64,000 nucleotides of DNA from contig JAHQRK010000008.1 in assembly GCA_019828595.1 (NCBI GenBank), positions 2,108,001-2,172,000 of the forward strand. The letters are read 5' to 3'. Positions within the stretch are counted from its first letter, which is position 1; every line of letters begins with the position of its first letter. This DNA is from Aphanomyces cochlioides (Eukaryota; Oomycota; Saprolegniomycetes; Saprolegniales; Verrucalvaceae). Both the position numbers and the translations under genes were made by a program. Below, piece by piece: positions 1 through 9,681 of the stretch. The notes below the pieces were generated by a model. It was not told the origin of the DNA, did no database searches, and saw only the letters and a program-made list of their open reading frames with translations.

Positions 1-2099
1 TCACCAAGAGGTTCTAGGTATAGGACGAACAGTAGGCATGATAAAGGACAGCCTTGTTTGACGCCTCGGGTAGGTCGGATCTTAGGGCCAAGCTCGCCAT
101 TGAAGATGATCTGGACCAAAGGTGAGTCGTACAAAAGAGCTACCCACGCAATGAAACCATCACCAGTGTTGACTTCTCTCAGCACATCAAGCATGAATTC
201 TCGATCCACCATGTCGTACGCTTTCGAAAAGTCAAGGAATGTTGCATAGTAGTCGTGATCTTCGTTGGTGCAAAACGTTTGCAAAGTTTGCACAAGCAGG
301 ACGTGGTCATGCAGCCGTCGTCCTGGGACAAAGCCAGCTTGACTTGGGTGAATGAGATGAGGAGCTACTGTAGCCAGGCGATAAGCGAGGGCACGGGATA
401 GTATCTTCACCTCCACTGACATGAGTGCAATAGGTCGGTAGTTTCCAGGATCGCCTCGATCACCAGCTTTGAAGAGCAGAGCCACAGCACTACGCCTTTG
501 TTGAAGGAGTAGTTTACCGTGGTGGTGAAGTTGGTAGTTGAAGACCCTGACCAGGATTTCGGAGAAAGCCTCGGGTGCTACTTGGAAGAAGGCCGCTGGC
601 CATCCATCAGGACCAGGAGACTTGTTTGGACTCATTGTCTTGAGAGCACTACACAGCTCGGCTGCTGCTGTGATAGGTCTGTCTAGCTCCTCGCGTTGCT
701 CATCATTGAGTTTGCGGGAGATAAACCGTATGACAGCCCTCCGCCTCGCCCGGTTTAGCCGAGGTTGTTCGCCACGAGTGGTAGTCATTATTGCCTTCCA
801 ATGGGCAGTGAATCTCTCTTTGATAGTGGTAGGATCAGACACGGGAATGCCATCGACGTTGACCGTCGTGATAGGAACCTTGAGTCCTTGTGGCCTTCGA
901 AAGAAGTGGCTCGTACCGCGTTCGTTGACATTTGCATGAAAATCGAATTGCTGATCCATGCGGTATTGGCGATATTCGATTCGTGCGTTTTCCAGCGCCA
1001 ACCGAGTAGCATCAACGGCAGCCTCGTCGAGCAAGCCAGCTTCGTATGATCGTTGTGCAGATATATGTCTCAGTTTTAGGCTTTTGAGCTCGTGTTGCAT
1101 GGATTGGAGGTGGTGGCGATGACATTGTTGTAAACGTCGTTTGATTCGCTTAAGCCACCCATACCAGACGGCTCCCATGTTTGTCGATTCGTCCGCACGC
1201 ATCTCAGAGAGGAGGTGTGATGCCTCTTCTCGTATGGCTTTGATGACGAGCGGGTCTTTGAGTAGCTCTCTCGGCAGCCTCCAGTAGCCACGGGTCGTGG
1301 GTGTATGACTTGTAGAGAGAACGACAGTGTGCTCCAAGTGATCTCCGGCAAAGCTGTTAGTGGCATATTTTGAGCTTTGGTAGGATTGGGCAACTAAATC
1401 TTGGTCAATGAACCAGTAGTCCAGACGATTGCTTCGTCCTGGACCGCTTGCCAGTCTTTCGTGAGGGTGGTGTAGGCGCCACGCGTCGATGACTCCTAGT
1501 TGTGACAGCCAGGCAAGACATTCGACTTTTCCAAAGGTGTGATCTTGCCGTGGTTTGGAAGCATCGAGGTGTTCGTTGACAGGAAGGTTAAAATCTCCCC
1601 CAACCAGGTGTACACTGTTAGCTTCAAAAGCGCGAGGGAGACTGTCAAAGAAACTAGCCCGATGTTGAGGGGTAACTGGCGCGTAAATGTTGTGGATGTA
1701 GACTGGGGTTTCATCCCAGTACGTTTTGATCACAATATAACGGCCAGGGATATCGTGTTGTGATAAGTGCACCAGGCTTGAGAATCCAGGCATCGATTCG
1801 TGAAAGTATGATGCAACGCCACATCGACGGTTGTTCAAATTGTCCGTGCGGGTTGTTCGTAAGTCGTTGGTAAAAAGTTTGTACTTGCTAACACCCACTT
1901 CGTTGTCGAGGTGAGTGTGGAAAGTGTCAAGATGTTTTGCGTTGTTGAGTTTCGTTTCTTGAAAGAGAACAGCTTGTGTCGGTTTCCGAAGACGCCGTGC
2001 AACAAGATGTCCGTTTTCTTTCAGCCCATTGAGGTTGCTCGTCGTCACTTCAAGTATGGGGAGCTTGACAAAATGACCAGCCGCGACCACTTTAGCCAC
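1..2099 (-). CDS. E1 ORF2, N-terminal part: APE/EEP endonuclease and start of reverse transcriptase (partial)
   Basis: ORF2 makes the target nick and copies the element RNA into DNA. The frame runs off the left edge within the reverse transcriptase, just upstream (on + coordinates) of the region encoding the RGVKQGCPLS motif. The endonuclease motifs are the same as in E9: TSNLNGL, FQETK, GGDFNLP and GDHLEH. An in-frame 3-bp insertion near 661-670 adds one alanine codon compared with E9. The TAA that interrupts E9 is absent here, so the visible part is open. The start is uncertain: the frame has no ATG before the endonuclease, and 2099 marks a GTG just inside the overlap with the ORF1 stop (2092-2094). 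Confidence 0.85.
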   Translation of the reverse strand, partial: MAKVVAAGHFVKLPILEVTTSNLNGLKENGHLVARRLRKPTQAVLFQETKLNNAKHLDTFHTHLDNEVGVSKYKLFTNDLRTTRTDNLNNRRCGVASYFHESMPGFSSLVHLSQHDIPGRYIVIKTYWDETPVYIHNIYAPVTPQHRASFFDSLPRAFEANSVHLVGGDFNLPVNEHLDASKPRQDHTFGKVECLAWLSQLGVIDAWRLHHPHERLASGPGRSNRLDYWFIDQDLVAQSYQSSKYATNSFAGDHLEHTVVLSTSHTPTTRGYWRLPRELLKDPLVIKAIREEASHLLSEMRADESTNMGAVWYGWLKRIKRRLQQCHRHHLQSMQHELKSLKLRHISAQRSYEAGLLDEAAVDATRLALENARIEYRQYRMDQQFDFHANVNERGTSHFFRRPQGLKVPITTVNVDGIPVSDPTTIKERFTAHWKAIMTTTRGEQPRLNRARRRAVIRFISRKLNDEQREELDRPITAAAELCSALKTMSPNKSPGPDGWPAAFFQVAPEAFSEILVRVFNYQLHHHGKLLLQQRRSAVALLFKAGDRGDPGNYRPIALMSVEVKILSRALAYRLATVAPHLIHPSQAGFVPGRRLHDHVLLVQTLQTFCTNEDHDYYATFLDFSKAYDMVDREFMLDVLREVNTGDGFIAWVALLYDSPLVQIIFNGELGPKIRPTRGVKQGCPLSCLLFVLYLEPLG

Positions 2100-4557
2100 G
2101 GGAAGCGATCGTTGTGAGATCCGCTAGGTCGCCGTGAATTAAAGTAGGTTCGCTTGGGTGAAACATGACTTGATTGTGGAGAGTGATATCCAAATCGTTG
2201 CTTTCGTGTAGTTGAAGGATTTTTGTCATGATGTGACACATCGATTCTCCGTCGCCAGTGTACATGAATTCCATTCTGTTCCATATGTGGAGGCCAAGGT
2301 CGGTGTACATCAGGAGTGACATGAGCGTTTCGGAGGATAGACTGCGTTTACCAAGGCGAGAGGGTAACGCTGTCACTGGACTTTTTGTTGAGGCCAAAAT
2401 TGCCGCATCGCTATTGAAATATAGTGGAGCATGAACTGCCATCAATACTTCTGCAATGGCCAGCACTTCTTCGACTTCAACTCTGTTGAGGACGATGTCA
2501 TCATCGGTGATGATTGCCTCGATGAGTGGGAGGTTGTTGACCATCTTCTGGTCACTGAACACCGAGATCACGTGGTCGTGAGTGATTGGAGTGCCGAATG
2601 TTGCCTCGTAGAGCTGACCAAAAGATTTTGTGCCACCACCAGACGCTCTTAGCCAACGATTAAGCAGTCGAAGACGAACAAAGTATTCGAAGCTGTCACG
2701 ATTGGAGACAAAAATTTGGTGCAGTTGCAGTCCAAATTCGATTGGCGCACGTTCTAGATGGATGCAGATCGTGTCAACACGCCCGTCCGTAATCAATTTC
2801 AATAAGTTGAAGGAATCGTGCGCTAACGCTTCCTTAACTTGGGCCGGGATATGTTGTGGTGCGTTTTGAGCCTTGGTGTCAAGGTCGTTGAGCTCGGCAA
2901 GTATGGCATCGAGAGACTTCTCAAACCTTTGGATTGAGCCCTCGTGGGGTTTGATCCCGCTAATGAACTCTTCAGCGGCAACGTGCACCTTGTCACCAGA
3001 TTTGAGTGTCAGCTTTGGAACAAATACTTTGACAGTGGTGTTGCCAACTGTCGTTTCGTGTTCCTCGGGCTCAACATTAGCGCGTTCGTCCAGAGCCGCA
3101 AACATGTTCGGGGAGATCCAAGGACGATCAGGAGCTGGGATTGAGCCAGCGGAGATTGGGGTTTTCTTTCTTTTGCCTGTAGTTTGAACTTCAGTCCATT
3201 CCTTGTTGCTGTCTCGGGTCGTTTTCTGCCGTTTGGCAGTGGATGTCGAGACAGCGGCGTCTCCCCGTGGGCGGTGAGGGGTTGCGTGAAGTCCATGTTG
3301 GGTGGCGATTACATCGAGGTCAAGGCGCGCGAGCTTCTTGTCACGGTAAAACCATCCTTGACCAAACACGCGGAGGCACCGACCCTTGAAAATGAATTCT
3401 TCAATTGATCGACCGTCATTGTGCATAGATTCGGGTATAGCTGTCCCTTCAAAATACAAGCGATAACGAGAGCTAGCCAAGCCAGTCGTCGAGGAAACTG
3501 TGGAGTATGAGCCCCACAAAAAGCGCGGCTCAAGCTTTGACATGATGCTGAACATGAGACGTTCTTCATCCTGTCCTTGGAGACCAGATGGGATATCGAT
3601 GAAATATCCATCAAGTATATGGGGCTCTGTCATGACAAATCTCTGAGAGCTGCCATCCTTTGCCACTTGGATCTTGAGAGAGACTCCACGCAGCTTTTTA
3701 AGAGCATCTTCAGAGGCTATGCCCCACTTGAGAAGACGATTGGAGACATCTTTCTCGCACTTGATGACATCGACAAATGCATCGTCCAAATCAAGCGCTT
3801 GGTTGTCAAACAATAGAGATGTCATTGCCTTGGAGATGTCGATGTATTTGGTGTATTGGCCAGTGGACATTTGTAGCCAGCCAACAACATCTCTGGGGGA
3901 ATGTTTTTGGATGGGCAAAGTGTCGTCAAACGTGAGAGATCCTGTCGCGCGTTTTTGCAACAAGGACGCCAGCTCGGCCATAGTTGGTCGATAATGGCCG
4001 ACGTCACTGTTCCGCTGAGCCTTGGCAGATTTAGCTCTCTGCTTGGCTTGGAATTCCCACACGCATTCGTTTGGCTTTTTGGTCGAGGTGTTCGACTCGG
4101 GTGGTATTGGCACGGAGCGTGTTGTAGCAGGAGGCGAGGCATCGATTTGAGCTTCAGGCTCCATTTCCACATCAACATTGGTGTCGCGAATCGATTGGTC
4201 TTCAGAGCGCGGCTCCAGCTCAGTGGCTTGAGTAATCGGTGGGGTATGTGGTTGGTTGTTGTTGGAGATATCCTCTATGTCTTCATCAGGCATCGGAGAA
4301 ACATTATCCTTGTTGACAGTTTTGTCGCTGGTACGAGCGCTTGGTAATGGCACGCGACCACCGAGTGTAGCAAGACGTATGGGCGGTTGAGCAGCAGGCG
4401 GAGTTTTGTCGATGATTGAGTCAGGTTCATCGTCATCATCATCGTCAACAATCACCTCCATGATACTAGAAGCGTCCGAGGTATTGCGAAAGGGAGAGGC
4501 AGAAAAAGCTGAGGGCTTGTGTGCATGAGCACGGCTGGAAGAGCGGGTAGTCGCCAT
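2092..4557 (-). CDS. E1 ORF1, 821 aa, LINE RNA-binding/coat-type protein
   Basis: ORF1 proteins of LINEs package the element RNA; here that role is inferred from position and layout. The ATG is at 4555-4557, about 55 nt from the element 5' end, so the 5' UTR is very short. Visible features are an acidic, Ser/Thr/Pro-rich N-terminus with a run of Asp near residues 38-43, and an RRM-like stretch at about 290-405 (GYFIDIP, then EERLMFSIMSKLEPRF, then YRLYFEG, then GRCLRVFGQGW). Basic nuclear-localisation-like patches follow (AKRQK and GKRKK, about 441-466), then a helical C-terminal region. No zinc knuckle is visible. The stop overlaps the ORF2 frame by a few bases. Confidence 0.85.
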   Translation of the reverse strand: MATTRSSSRAHAHKPSAFSASPFRNTSDASSIMEVIVDDDDDDEPDSIIDKTPPAAQPPIRLATLGGRVPLPSARTSDKTVNKDNVSPMPDEDIEDISNNNQPHTPPITQATELEPRSEDQSIRDTNVDVEMEPEAQIDASPPATTRSVPIPPESNTSTKKPNECVWEFQAKQRAKSAKAQRNSDVGHYRPTMAELASLLQKRATGSLTFDDTLPIQKHSPRDVVGWLQMSTGQYTKYIDISKAMTSLLFDNQALDLDDAFVDVIKCEKDVSNRLLKWGIASEDALKKLRGVSLKIQVAKDGSSQRFVMTEPHILDGYFIDIPSGLQGQDEERLMFSIMSKLEPRFLWGSYSTVSSTTGLASSRYRLYFEGTAIPESMHNDGRSIEEFIFKGRCLRVFGQGWFYRDKKLARLDLDVIATQHGLHATPHRPRGDAAVSTSTAKRQKTTRDSNKEWTEVQTTGKRKKTPISAGSIPAPDRPWISPNMFAALDERANVEPEEHETTVGNTTVKVFVPKLTLKSGDKVHVAAEEFISGIKPHEGSIQRFEKSLDAILAELNDLDTKAQNAPQHIPAQVKEALAHDSFNLLKLITDGRVDTICIHLERAPIEFGLQLHQIFVSNRDSFEYFVRLRLLNRWLRASGGGTKSFGQLYEATFGTPITHDHVISVFSDQKMVNNLPLIEAIITDDDIVLNRVEVEEVLAIAEVLMAVHAPLYFNSDAAILASTKSPVTALPSRLGKRSLSSETLMSLLMYTDLGLHIWNRMEFMYTGDGESMCHIMTKILQLHESNDLDITLHNQVMFHPSEPTLIHGDLADLTTIASRG

Positions 4558-4704
4558 GTTGTCAGTTTTGGACAGTGGTACTGCGGGGTAGCTGGCAAAT
4601 TGGAAACTGCTCGCTCCTATGGCTCAATGTCAATGGGGAGTCTATTTGTAGTTAATGTAAACTACAAACTAATATTGCCCGAAGGCTCATCCCATTTCCA
4701 ACTG

Positions 4705-6075
4705 CTAGGCTGAATTGGAAATCAATTTGGCTTTTCGTTTTCTTGATTCGCTTCGACGTTGGGACTTCGATTTCTTCGGTGTTTGTAAGCTAACACGGCG
4801 AATATGTCGGATAAAACTGACTCTTGGCATCTGACCCAGGGGGTATACATTTTCATTGTCTTGGATCATACATAGACTTCGGTCTATGCAGCGCTTGTAT
4901 CGCTTGGCGAGGACCCAGCAATGGGATGTTGAATCAGTGACAGAAACAACCAAGAATTCTCCGTCAGGCTCATCCAATATCGCTCTACAGATATCACGAA
5001 TTGGATCACCCACCGATTGCTTGAGCAGTTGACGGGAGAATATGGCGTCGTTGTAGTGGAATCCATGTGTGTATGCCAGCTTGAGAAAATCATGCATCTT
5101 GGAAGGGGGAATGCCCGCGTCTTGAGGAACTCCATGGGCCTCTTTGAAACCCGAAATGACTTCTTCGCTGAGCTCAAAATTGGAGACATTCAAATTGGTA
5201 GCAACGATTCGGATTGCAGCCGCAAGACAAGATTTGTCACTGTTGTTGCCAATTTCTAGCCACAGAGGATCCATCGCTCGAAATTCAGCAAGCGTTGGGG
5301 CGAGACCAGTGTTCGTGAGGAAGTGGGCTCCAGCTTGTCGCCATCGTTGGTACATCGCCACGGCTTCTTGACACCCGCTGAGGTCTTTTTCGTCGAACCA
5401 GTCTTTGTCGAGTCCATCCGGGCGTTGAAACTTCCAGTTGACTTGGTATTGAATAGTTGAAATTCGATTTCGCATTGATGCCACTTCGCGGTGGTCATCG
5501 ATAAACAACACTTCATCGATGTCATCATCGTCGGTTGGAATTCGCAGAGTGCGTGGGCGGTTGGTTGGGGCATCAGCCGTTGTCGCATTCGTTTGTGGCC
5601 TGGCTGGAACAGAAACATCGTCCAATAGATCCATGAGGGATGGTAGCGGAGATCCATTGTCATTGCCCAAGGGGTCAAATTCGCGGGTGCTCGAGTTCAA
5701 AATGGACATATCAGGAGTAAATTGGTGTTCTTCAGTTGTAACTGGACTTGAAGGACGAGTGTCTTGCGTCATAGGTACAGAAATCTCAACTCCATCCACT
5801 CCCTCAAGAGTAATCCCTGGAGACATCGAGCTCCCCACACCTCGTGTAGTTATGGGTCTCGACGTCTGCGCGGGGAGTACGCTATCGGCAGTGAAAATCG
5901 TTGAAGCTTCCATTGTTGTTGTCTTGGGTAAAATCAAAAGTGAGTCTTGGAGAATTGTTTTGAGATTCTCACTGAACTTATTCTCAGTTGCGACACTTGA
6001 GGCAGGCACGATTTGATTGGGCAGTGAAATGTTTTGCGCGGATCGTGAGTGATGGTCGCCAGGATTCCCAATCAA
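4705..6075 (-). CDS. E2 ORF3, 456 aa, chromodomain plus cysteine protease-like protein
   Basis: This is the third ORF of family A, placed after ORF2. It matches E9 ORF3 except for a 6-bp deletion that removes two serines (MTQDTR instead of MTQSSDTR) and a few substitutions. The N-terminal 185 residues or so look disordered. A chromodomain-like segment follows (DEVLFIDDHR, then YQVNWKF, then DWFDEKDLSGCQEAV), then a C-terminal domain with a candidate Cys-His-Asp triad (KSCLAAA, TSHCWVLA, IQDNEN) and a Lys/Arg-rich tail. The frame begins at a TTG (6075); the first ATG is codon 55. Function in transposition is unknown. Confidence 0.75.
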   Translation of the reverse strand: MIGNPGDHHSRSAQNISLPNQIVPASSVATENKFSENLKTILQDSLLILPKTTTMEASTIFTADSVLPAQTSRPITTRGVGSSMSPGITLEGVDGVEISVPMTQDTRPSSPVTTEEHQFTPDMSILNSSTREFDPLGNDNGSPLPSLMDLLDDVSVPARPQTNATTADAPTNRPRTLRIPTDDDDIDEVLFIDDHREVASMRNRISTIQYQVNWKFQRPDGLDKDWFDEKDLSGCQEAVAMYQRWRQAGAHFLTNTGLAPTLAEFRAMDPLWLEIGNNSDKSCLAAAIRIVATNLNVSNFELSEEVISGFKEAHGVPQDAGIPPSKMHDFLKLAYTHGFHYNDAIFSRQLLKQSVGDPIRDICRAILDEPDGEFLVVSVTDSTSHCWVLAKRYKRCIDRSLCMIQDNENVYPLGQMPRVSFIRHIRRVSLQTPKKSKSQRRSESRKRKAKLISNSA

Positions 6076-6126
6076 AAATTCAGCTGGGATACCAAGTCAA
6101 GAATACAGCTGGGGCTTGTAATCAAA

Positions 6127-6384
6127 TTACTGGTGTTCAACTCGAAAAGACATGGGATATTTTTCGAATAGCTCGTTGTATCCAGCTTGAGAGAAAAGGA
6201 CTGAGACCGCTTCGATGATGTTTCGATAGTCGAAGTCGTCAGGCGAGAGCAAACGAATTGTTCGCCTGATGGAAGCTGTCCAACTGACAAATATAATCTC
6301 GTTCCATAGTAAAATCGGTAGAGGCCTTTTGCCATCGAACTTGGTTGCATTTCTTTGAGTCCATAAGGAGTACGTGATGGAAGC
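6127..6384 (-). pseudogene. E2 ORF2 C-terminal remnant
   Basis: These are the last ~86 residues of family A ORF2, ending in the same FRVEHQ tail as E9. The catalytic domains are lost by 5' truncation at 6384. There is a 51-nt gap before the ORF3 frame. Confidence 0.9.
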
Positions 6385-6398
6385 GCTCCTATGGCTCA

Positions 6399-7325
6399 AT
6401 GTCAATGGGGAGTCTATTTGTAGTTAATGTAAACTACAAACTAATATTGCCCGAAGGCTCATCCCATTTCCAACTGCTAGGCTGAATTGGAAATCAATTT
6501 GGCTTTTCGTTTTCTTGATTCGCTTCGACGTTGGGACTTCGATTTCTTCGGTGTTTGTAAGCTAACACGGCGAATATGTCGGATAAAACTGACTCTTGGC
6601 ATCTGACCCAGGGGGTATACATTTTCATTGTCTTGGATCATACATAGACTTCGGTCTATGCAGCGCTTGTATCGCTTGGCGAGGACCCAGCAATGGGATG
6701 TTGAATCAGTGACAGAAACAACCAAGAATTCTCCGTCAGGCTCATCCAATATCGCTCTACAGATATCACGAATTGGATCACCCACCGATTGCTTGAGCAG
6801 TTGACGGGAGAATATGGCGTCGTTGTAGTGGAATCCATGTGTGTATGCCAGCTTGAGAAAATCATGCATCTTGGAAGGGGGAATGCCCGCGTCTTGAGGA
6901 ACTCCATGGGCCTCTTTGAAACCCGAAATGACTTCTTCGCTGAGCTCAAAATTGGAGACATTCAAATTGGTAGCAACGATTCGGATTGCAGCCGCAAGAC
7001 AAGATTTGTCACTGTTGTTGCCAATTTCTAGCCACAGAGGATCCATCGCTCGAAATTCAGCAAGCGTTGGGGCGAGACCAGTGTTCGTGAGGAAGTGGGC
7101 TCCAGCTTGTCGCCATCGTTGGTACATCGCCACGGCTTCTTGACACCCGCTGAGGTCTTTTTCGTCGAACCAGTCTTTGTCGAGTCCATCCGGGCGTTGA
7201 AACTTCCAGTTGACTTGGTATTGAATAGTTGAAATTCGATTTCGCATTGATGCCACTTCGCGGTGGTCATCGATAAACAACACTTCATCGATGTCATCAT
7301 CGTCGGTTGGAATTCGCAGAGTGCC
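6399..7325 (-). mobile_element. E3: family A LINE, 5'-truncated (0.93 kb)
   Basis: Target copies are at 6385-6398 and 7326-7339. Only the 3' UTR and the C-terminal ORF3 remain. The right junction carries CC before the 14-mer, as in the array flank, so the duplication is 15-16 bp here. Confidence 0.95.
6477..7324 (-). pseudogene. E3 ORF3 fragment (chromodomain and protease-like domain, no N-terminus)
   Basis: This is the C-terminal ~280 codons of ORF3, from just before the chromodomain-like segment to the stop. The candidate Cys, His and Asp residues are all retained. It has lost its own start; the first in-frame possible start lies at about 7283. Confidence 0.9.
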
Positions 7326-7349
7326 GCTCCTATGGCTCAGTGTACAATC

Positions 7350-7490
7350 GCGTATATTGAATTTAATTATACGCTAAATAGTAATGACCGTCATTAATCA
7401 CTCTTGAGTGAATAATATTGGTGCTTGTGAGATTTGAACTCAAGAAGTTTTACCTCTTGAAACTTGATTTCTGTTGTATCAGTTGATACA
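7350..7490 (-). promoter_or_regulatory. E4 3'-terminal hairpin series
   Basis: Five short inverted repeats follow one another near the element 3' end: GCGTATA/TATACGC (7350-7356 with 7368-7374), TAATGAC/GTCATTA (7382-7396), TCACTC/GAGTGA (7398-7411), TCAAGA/TCTTGA (7440-7460) and TGTATCA/TGATACA (7475-7490). They probably form the RNA structure recognised by the reverse transcriptase (inference). Confidence 0.55.
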
Positions 7491-8159
7491 GTGCAATGTT
7501 GACACTTGACACGTCGAATCTTGGACTTGGGTGAGGGTCATCATGTTTCGTGACAAGGTGACTGGTCTTGGGTGTTGTAGACATGGGACAGAAGTGTCTG
7601 TTCTTCGTCATCAGATGGCTGTGGAATAATCTTGGACGGGGCCATCATCTGGAGAACTCCCAAATGTTGGCTTGACTCATCTTGGACGGGACCAGTGCCA
7701 TAGGAAATATCCACATGTTGGTTGGACTCATCTTGGACGGAGCAGATTTCTTGTCTCAATGGCGCGTCATTGTCGGAACATGGGTGCGCTGTGTCCAAAT
7801 GTTTCTTCGGCCACATCTTGTATCTTGATTTTTGTATAGGGCGTCTTGGAGTCCACTCGTTGGGTAGTGTGAAATTCTTGAGGATGAGATTGGAGAACTT
7901 CCTTGTGGATTTAATGGCTGCGGGTTCATTTTCCGATTTGCCTGCTGCCCAACACACCGTCAGGCTGCCTCTCCGTTGCCTCGCTTTGGTTGCTTGCCTC
8001 TCGTTTGCGTTCCTTCTCGTCCGTGGTTTGGCCTTGCTTGTCCGACGTTGTTCCCTCTGCCTTGAAGCTCGACCTGCCTCGTTGTGTTCCTGCTTTGCGC
8101 CACACTTGTTGCTGCGTCTCTCGTGTTCTCCTGTCTCGCTGTTCGATCGTCGTTGTTGC
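7491..8159. other. E4 3' region, short direct repeats
   Basis: Contains a repeated ACTCATCTTGGACGG-type motif (near 7630, 7675 and 7725). A 138-codon - strand frame (7541-7957) crosses it but resembles no known family, so I do not call it a gene. Confidence 0.4.
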
Positions 8160-8650
8160 CGTCGCTGTCGTCTCTGCCGTGTGGCTGCTCGCTTGTCTCT
8201 GTCTTGGCCGTGTCGCTGTCTCTGTCGTGTCTGCCGTGTGGCTGCTCGCTTGTCTCTGTCTTGGCCGTGTCGCTGTCTCTGTCGTGTCTGCTGTGTGATT
8301 GCTCGCTTGTATCTGTTGTGGCCGTGTCGCTGTCTCTGTCGTCTCTGCCGTGTGGCTGCTCGCTTGTCTCTGTCTTGGCCGTGTCGCTGTCTCTGTCGTG
8401 TGATTGCTCGCTTATCTCTGTCTTGGCCGTGTCGCTGTCTCTGTCGTGTCTGCCGTGTGACTGCTCGCTTGTCTCTGTTGTGGCCGTGTTGCTGTCGCTG
8501 TCGTGTCTGCCGTGTGGCTGCTCGCTTGTCTCTGTTTTGGCCGTGTCGCTGTCGCTGTCATCTCTGCCGTGTGGCTGCTCGCTTGTCTCTGTTTTGGCCG
8601 TGTCGCTGTCGCTGTCGTCTCTGCCGTGTGGCTGCTCGCTTGTCTGCTGC
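8160..8650. repeat. 57-bp minisatellite in the E4 3' region
   Basis: About nine units with a 57-bp period; the CTGCCGTGTG-type motif recurs at 8174, 8231, 8288 (variant), 8345, 8450, 8507, 8564 and 8621. One unit, around 8400, is shortened. Because 57 is a multiple of 3, several frames stay open through the repeat by chance. Confidence 0.9.
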
Positions 8651-9681
8651 TACGATGGGCGTTTCCAAGGAAGAATTTCAAGGCGTTGAAGACATCAAGG
8701 CGTTCAAGACTTGGTTTTTTGAAGCTATGGCTCCGAATGGCGACCATCCTGTGTACTTCGCTCGTCGGAGGAAGGGGTGGTAGAAGGAGTCTGAACTGCC
8801 AGCGATGGGGGCCTTCCTGGAGGGCTCTCTACGCATATGGACGTCTTCTCGCAATGACCCCGGTCTGAGGGTAGCGGTTGACTTGCTTCGACATTTTTTG
8901 GCCTCAATTCATGGAGCCGGACAGTTCTGCGGAAGTGTATGTTGGCTGACTCCCTTCATGCATGGATGCAGGGCTAAGAACCTGGTCAGTTCGTGTCCGT
9001 GGAAGTGGATTGAGTGCTTTGGGTTTGCCTCTTTGTGGGTTTGTCTCTTTATGGCTTTATGCCTTTCGGCCTTTGGCCTTGATTTTGGGTGTCCCTTTCT
9101 TTTTACTCCTTTGTTGGAGCCCCCGGGGGTAGCGGTCAAGTCAAGACTTCGTCGGAAAAGGAAAAGGAGGTTTGGCGACTTTGGCTTTGATGACTTGTTT
9201 GTGTAGGGTGGCGAGCGCGCGCGATATTTGCTTTTTGTGTTTGTTGGCGATCAAGTTTGGCGATTTTCGACTTCAAGAAAGCGCGAAGAAACGTGGGGGT
9301 TAGCACACGAGCGCAGCTATGGGCGGCCCGTTCACCAACTTTCGGTAAGTTTCTTCTTTGTTTTTGTGGCTTGACTTTTGCTTAGTTTGCTTTTGGTTTG
9401 CGACGAAACCTTCTGAAAATCGCTAAGTCTTCAAGAAATTCTCGCCGATTTCACGCGAAGCGCTGCCCAAATTCTTAATTTTGTAATTCAGCCTTGAATT
9501 ACCAATTTTTCTTGTGTTTTTTGGTTTGATTTCAAGTTTGCCTTGGCTGCAAGTAAGTTGGTCAGCTAGAATCACTTCTAACTTGAAAATTTAGTTTGAA
9601 TTTGCATTGGATCGATCAAGTTCAAATCCACTCTTGAAATTTGGAGCGGCTTTATGTTGGCTGAAGAAGGCGAGTCGATTT
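8651..9681. other. E4 3' region without recognised gene
   Basis: About 1 kb between the minisatellite and the ORF2 stop. I recognise no protein family. On the + strand a short open stretch (MGVSKEEFQG..., about 8655-8780) is followed by a second one in another frame (about 8805-9206). At about 9319-9345 an ATG-led stretch runs into the splice-donor-like GGTAAGTTTC. It may be captured host sequence or just 3' UTR. Confidence 0.4.

Larger units (their letters stand above)
1..4612 (-). mobile_element. E1: family A LINE, 5' part (cut by window edge)
   Basis: This non-LTR retrotransposon is read on the - strand and its 3' part lies outside the window. It holds the N-terminal part of ORF2 and a complete ORF1. 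Its 5' end lies against the target copy GCTCCTATGGCTCA at 4613-4626. The sequence is almost identical to E9 at an offset of 27,189 bp. At the 5' junction four extra bases (GCTC) lie between the usual element end and the target copy, unlike E9. Confidence 0.93.
4627..6384 (-). mobile_element. E2: family A LINE, 5'-truncated (1.76 kb)
   Basis: Target copies lie at 4613-4626 (left, at the element 3' end) and 6385-6398 (right). The copy keeps the 78-nt 3' UTR, all of ORF3 and the last 86 codons or so of ORF2. The 5' truncation falls inside ORF2, as is usual for incomplete LINE reverse transcription. Confidence 0.95.

Noticed and set aside
538..939. Long + strand frames opposite ORF2 (also 15588-16044, 40360-41562)
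   Set aside because: Shadow frames of ORF1/ORF2 codon bias; no motifs, and the - strand proteins are clearly real.
7722..8783. 353-codon + strand frame with Cys/Arg/Leu-rich repeats
   Set aside because: It is the 57-bp minisatellite read in a frame without stops; two other readings of the repeat are also open. No family resemblance.
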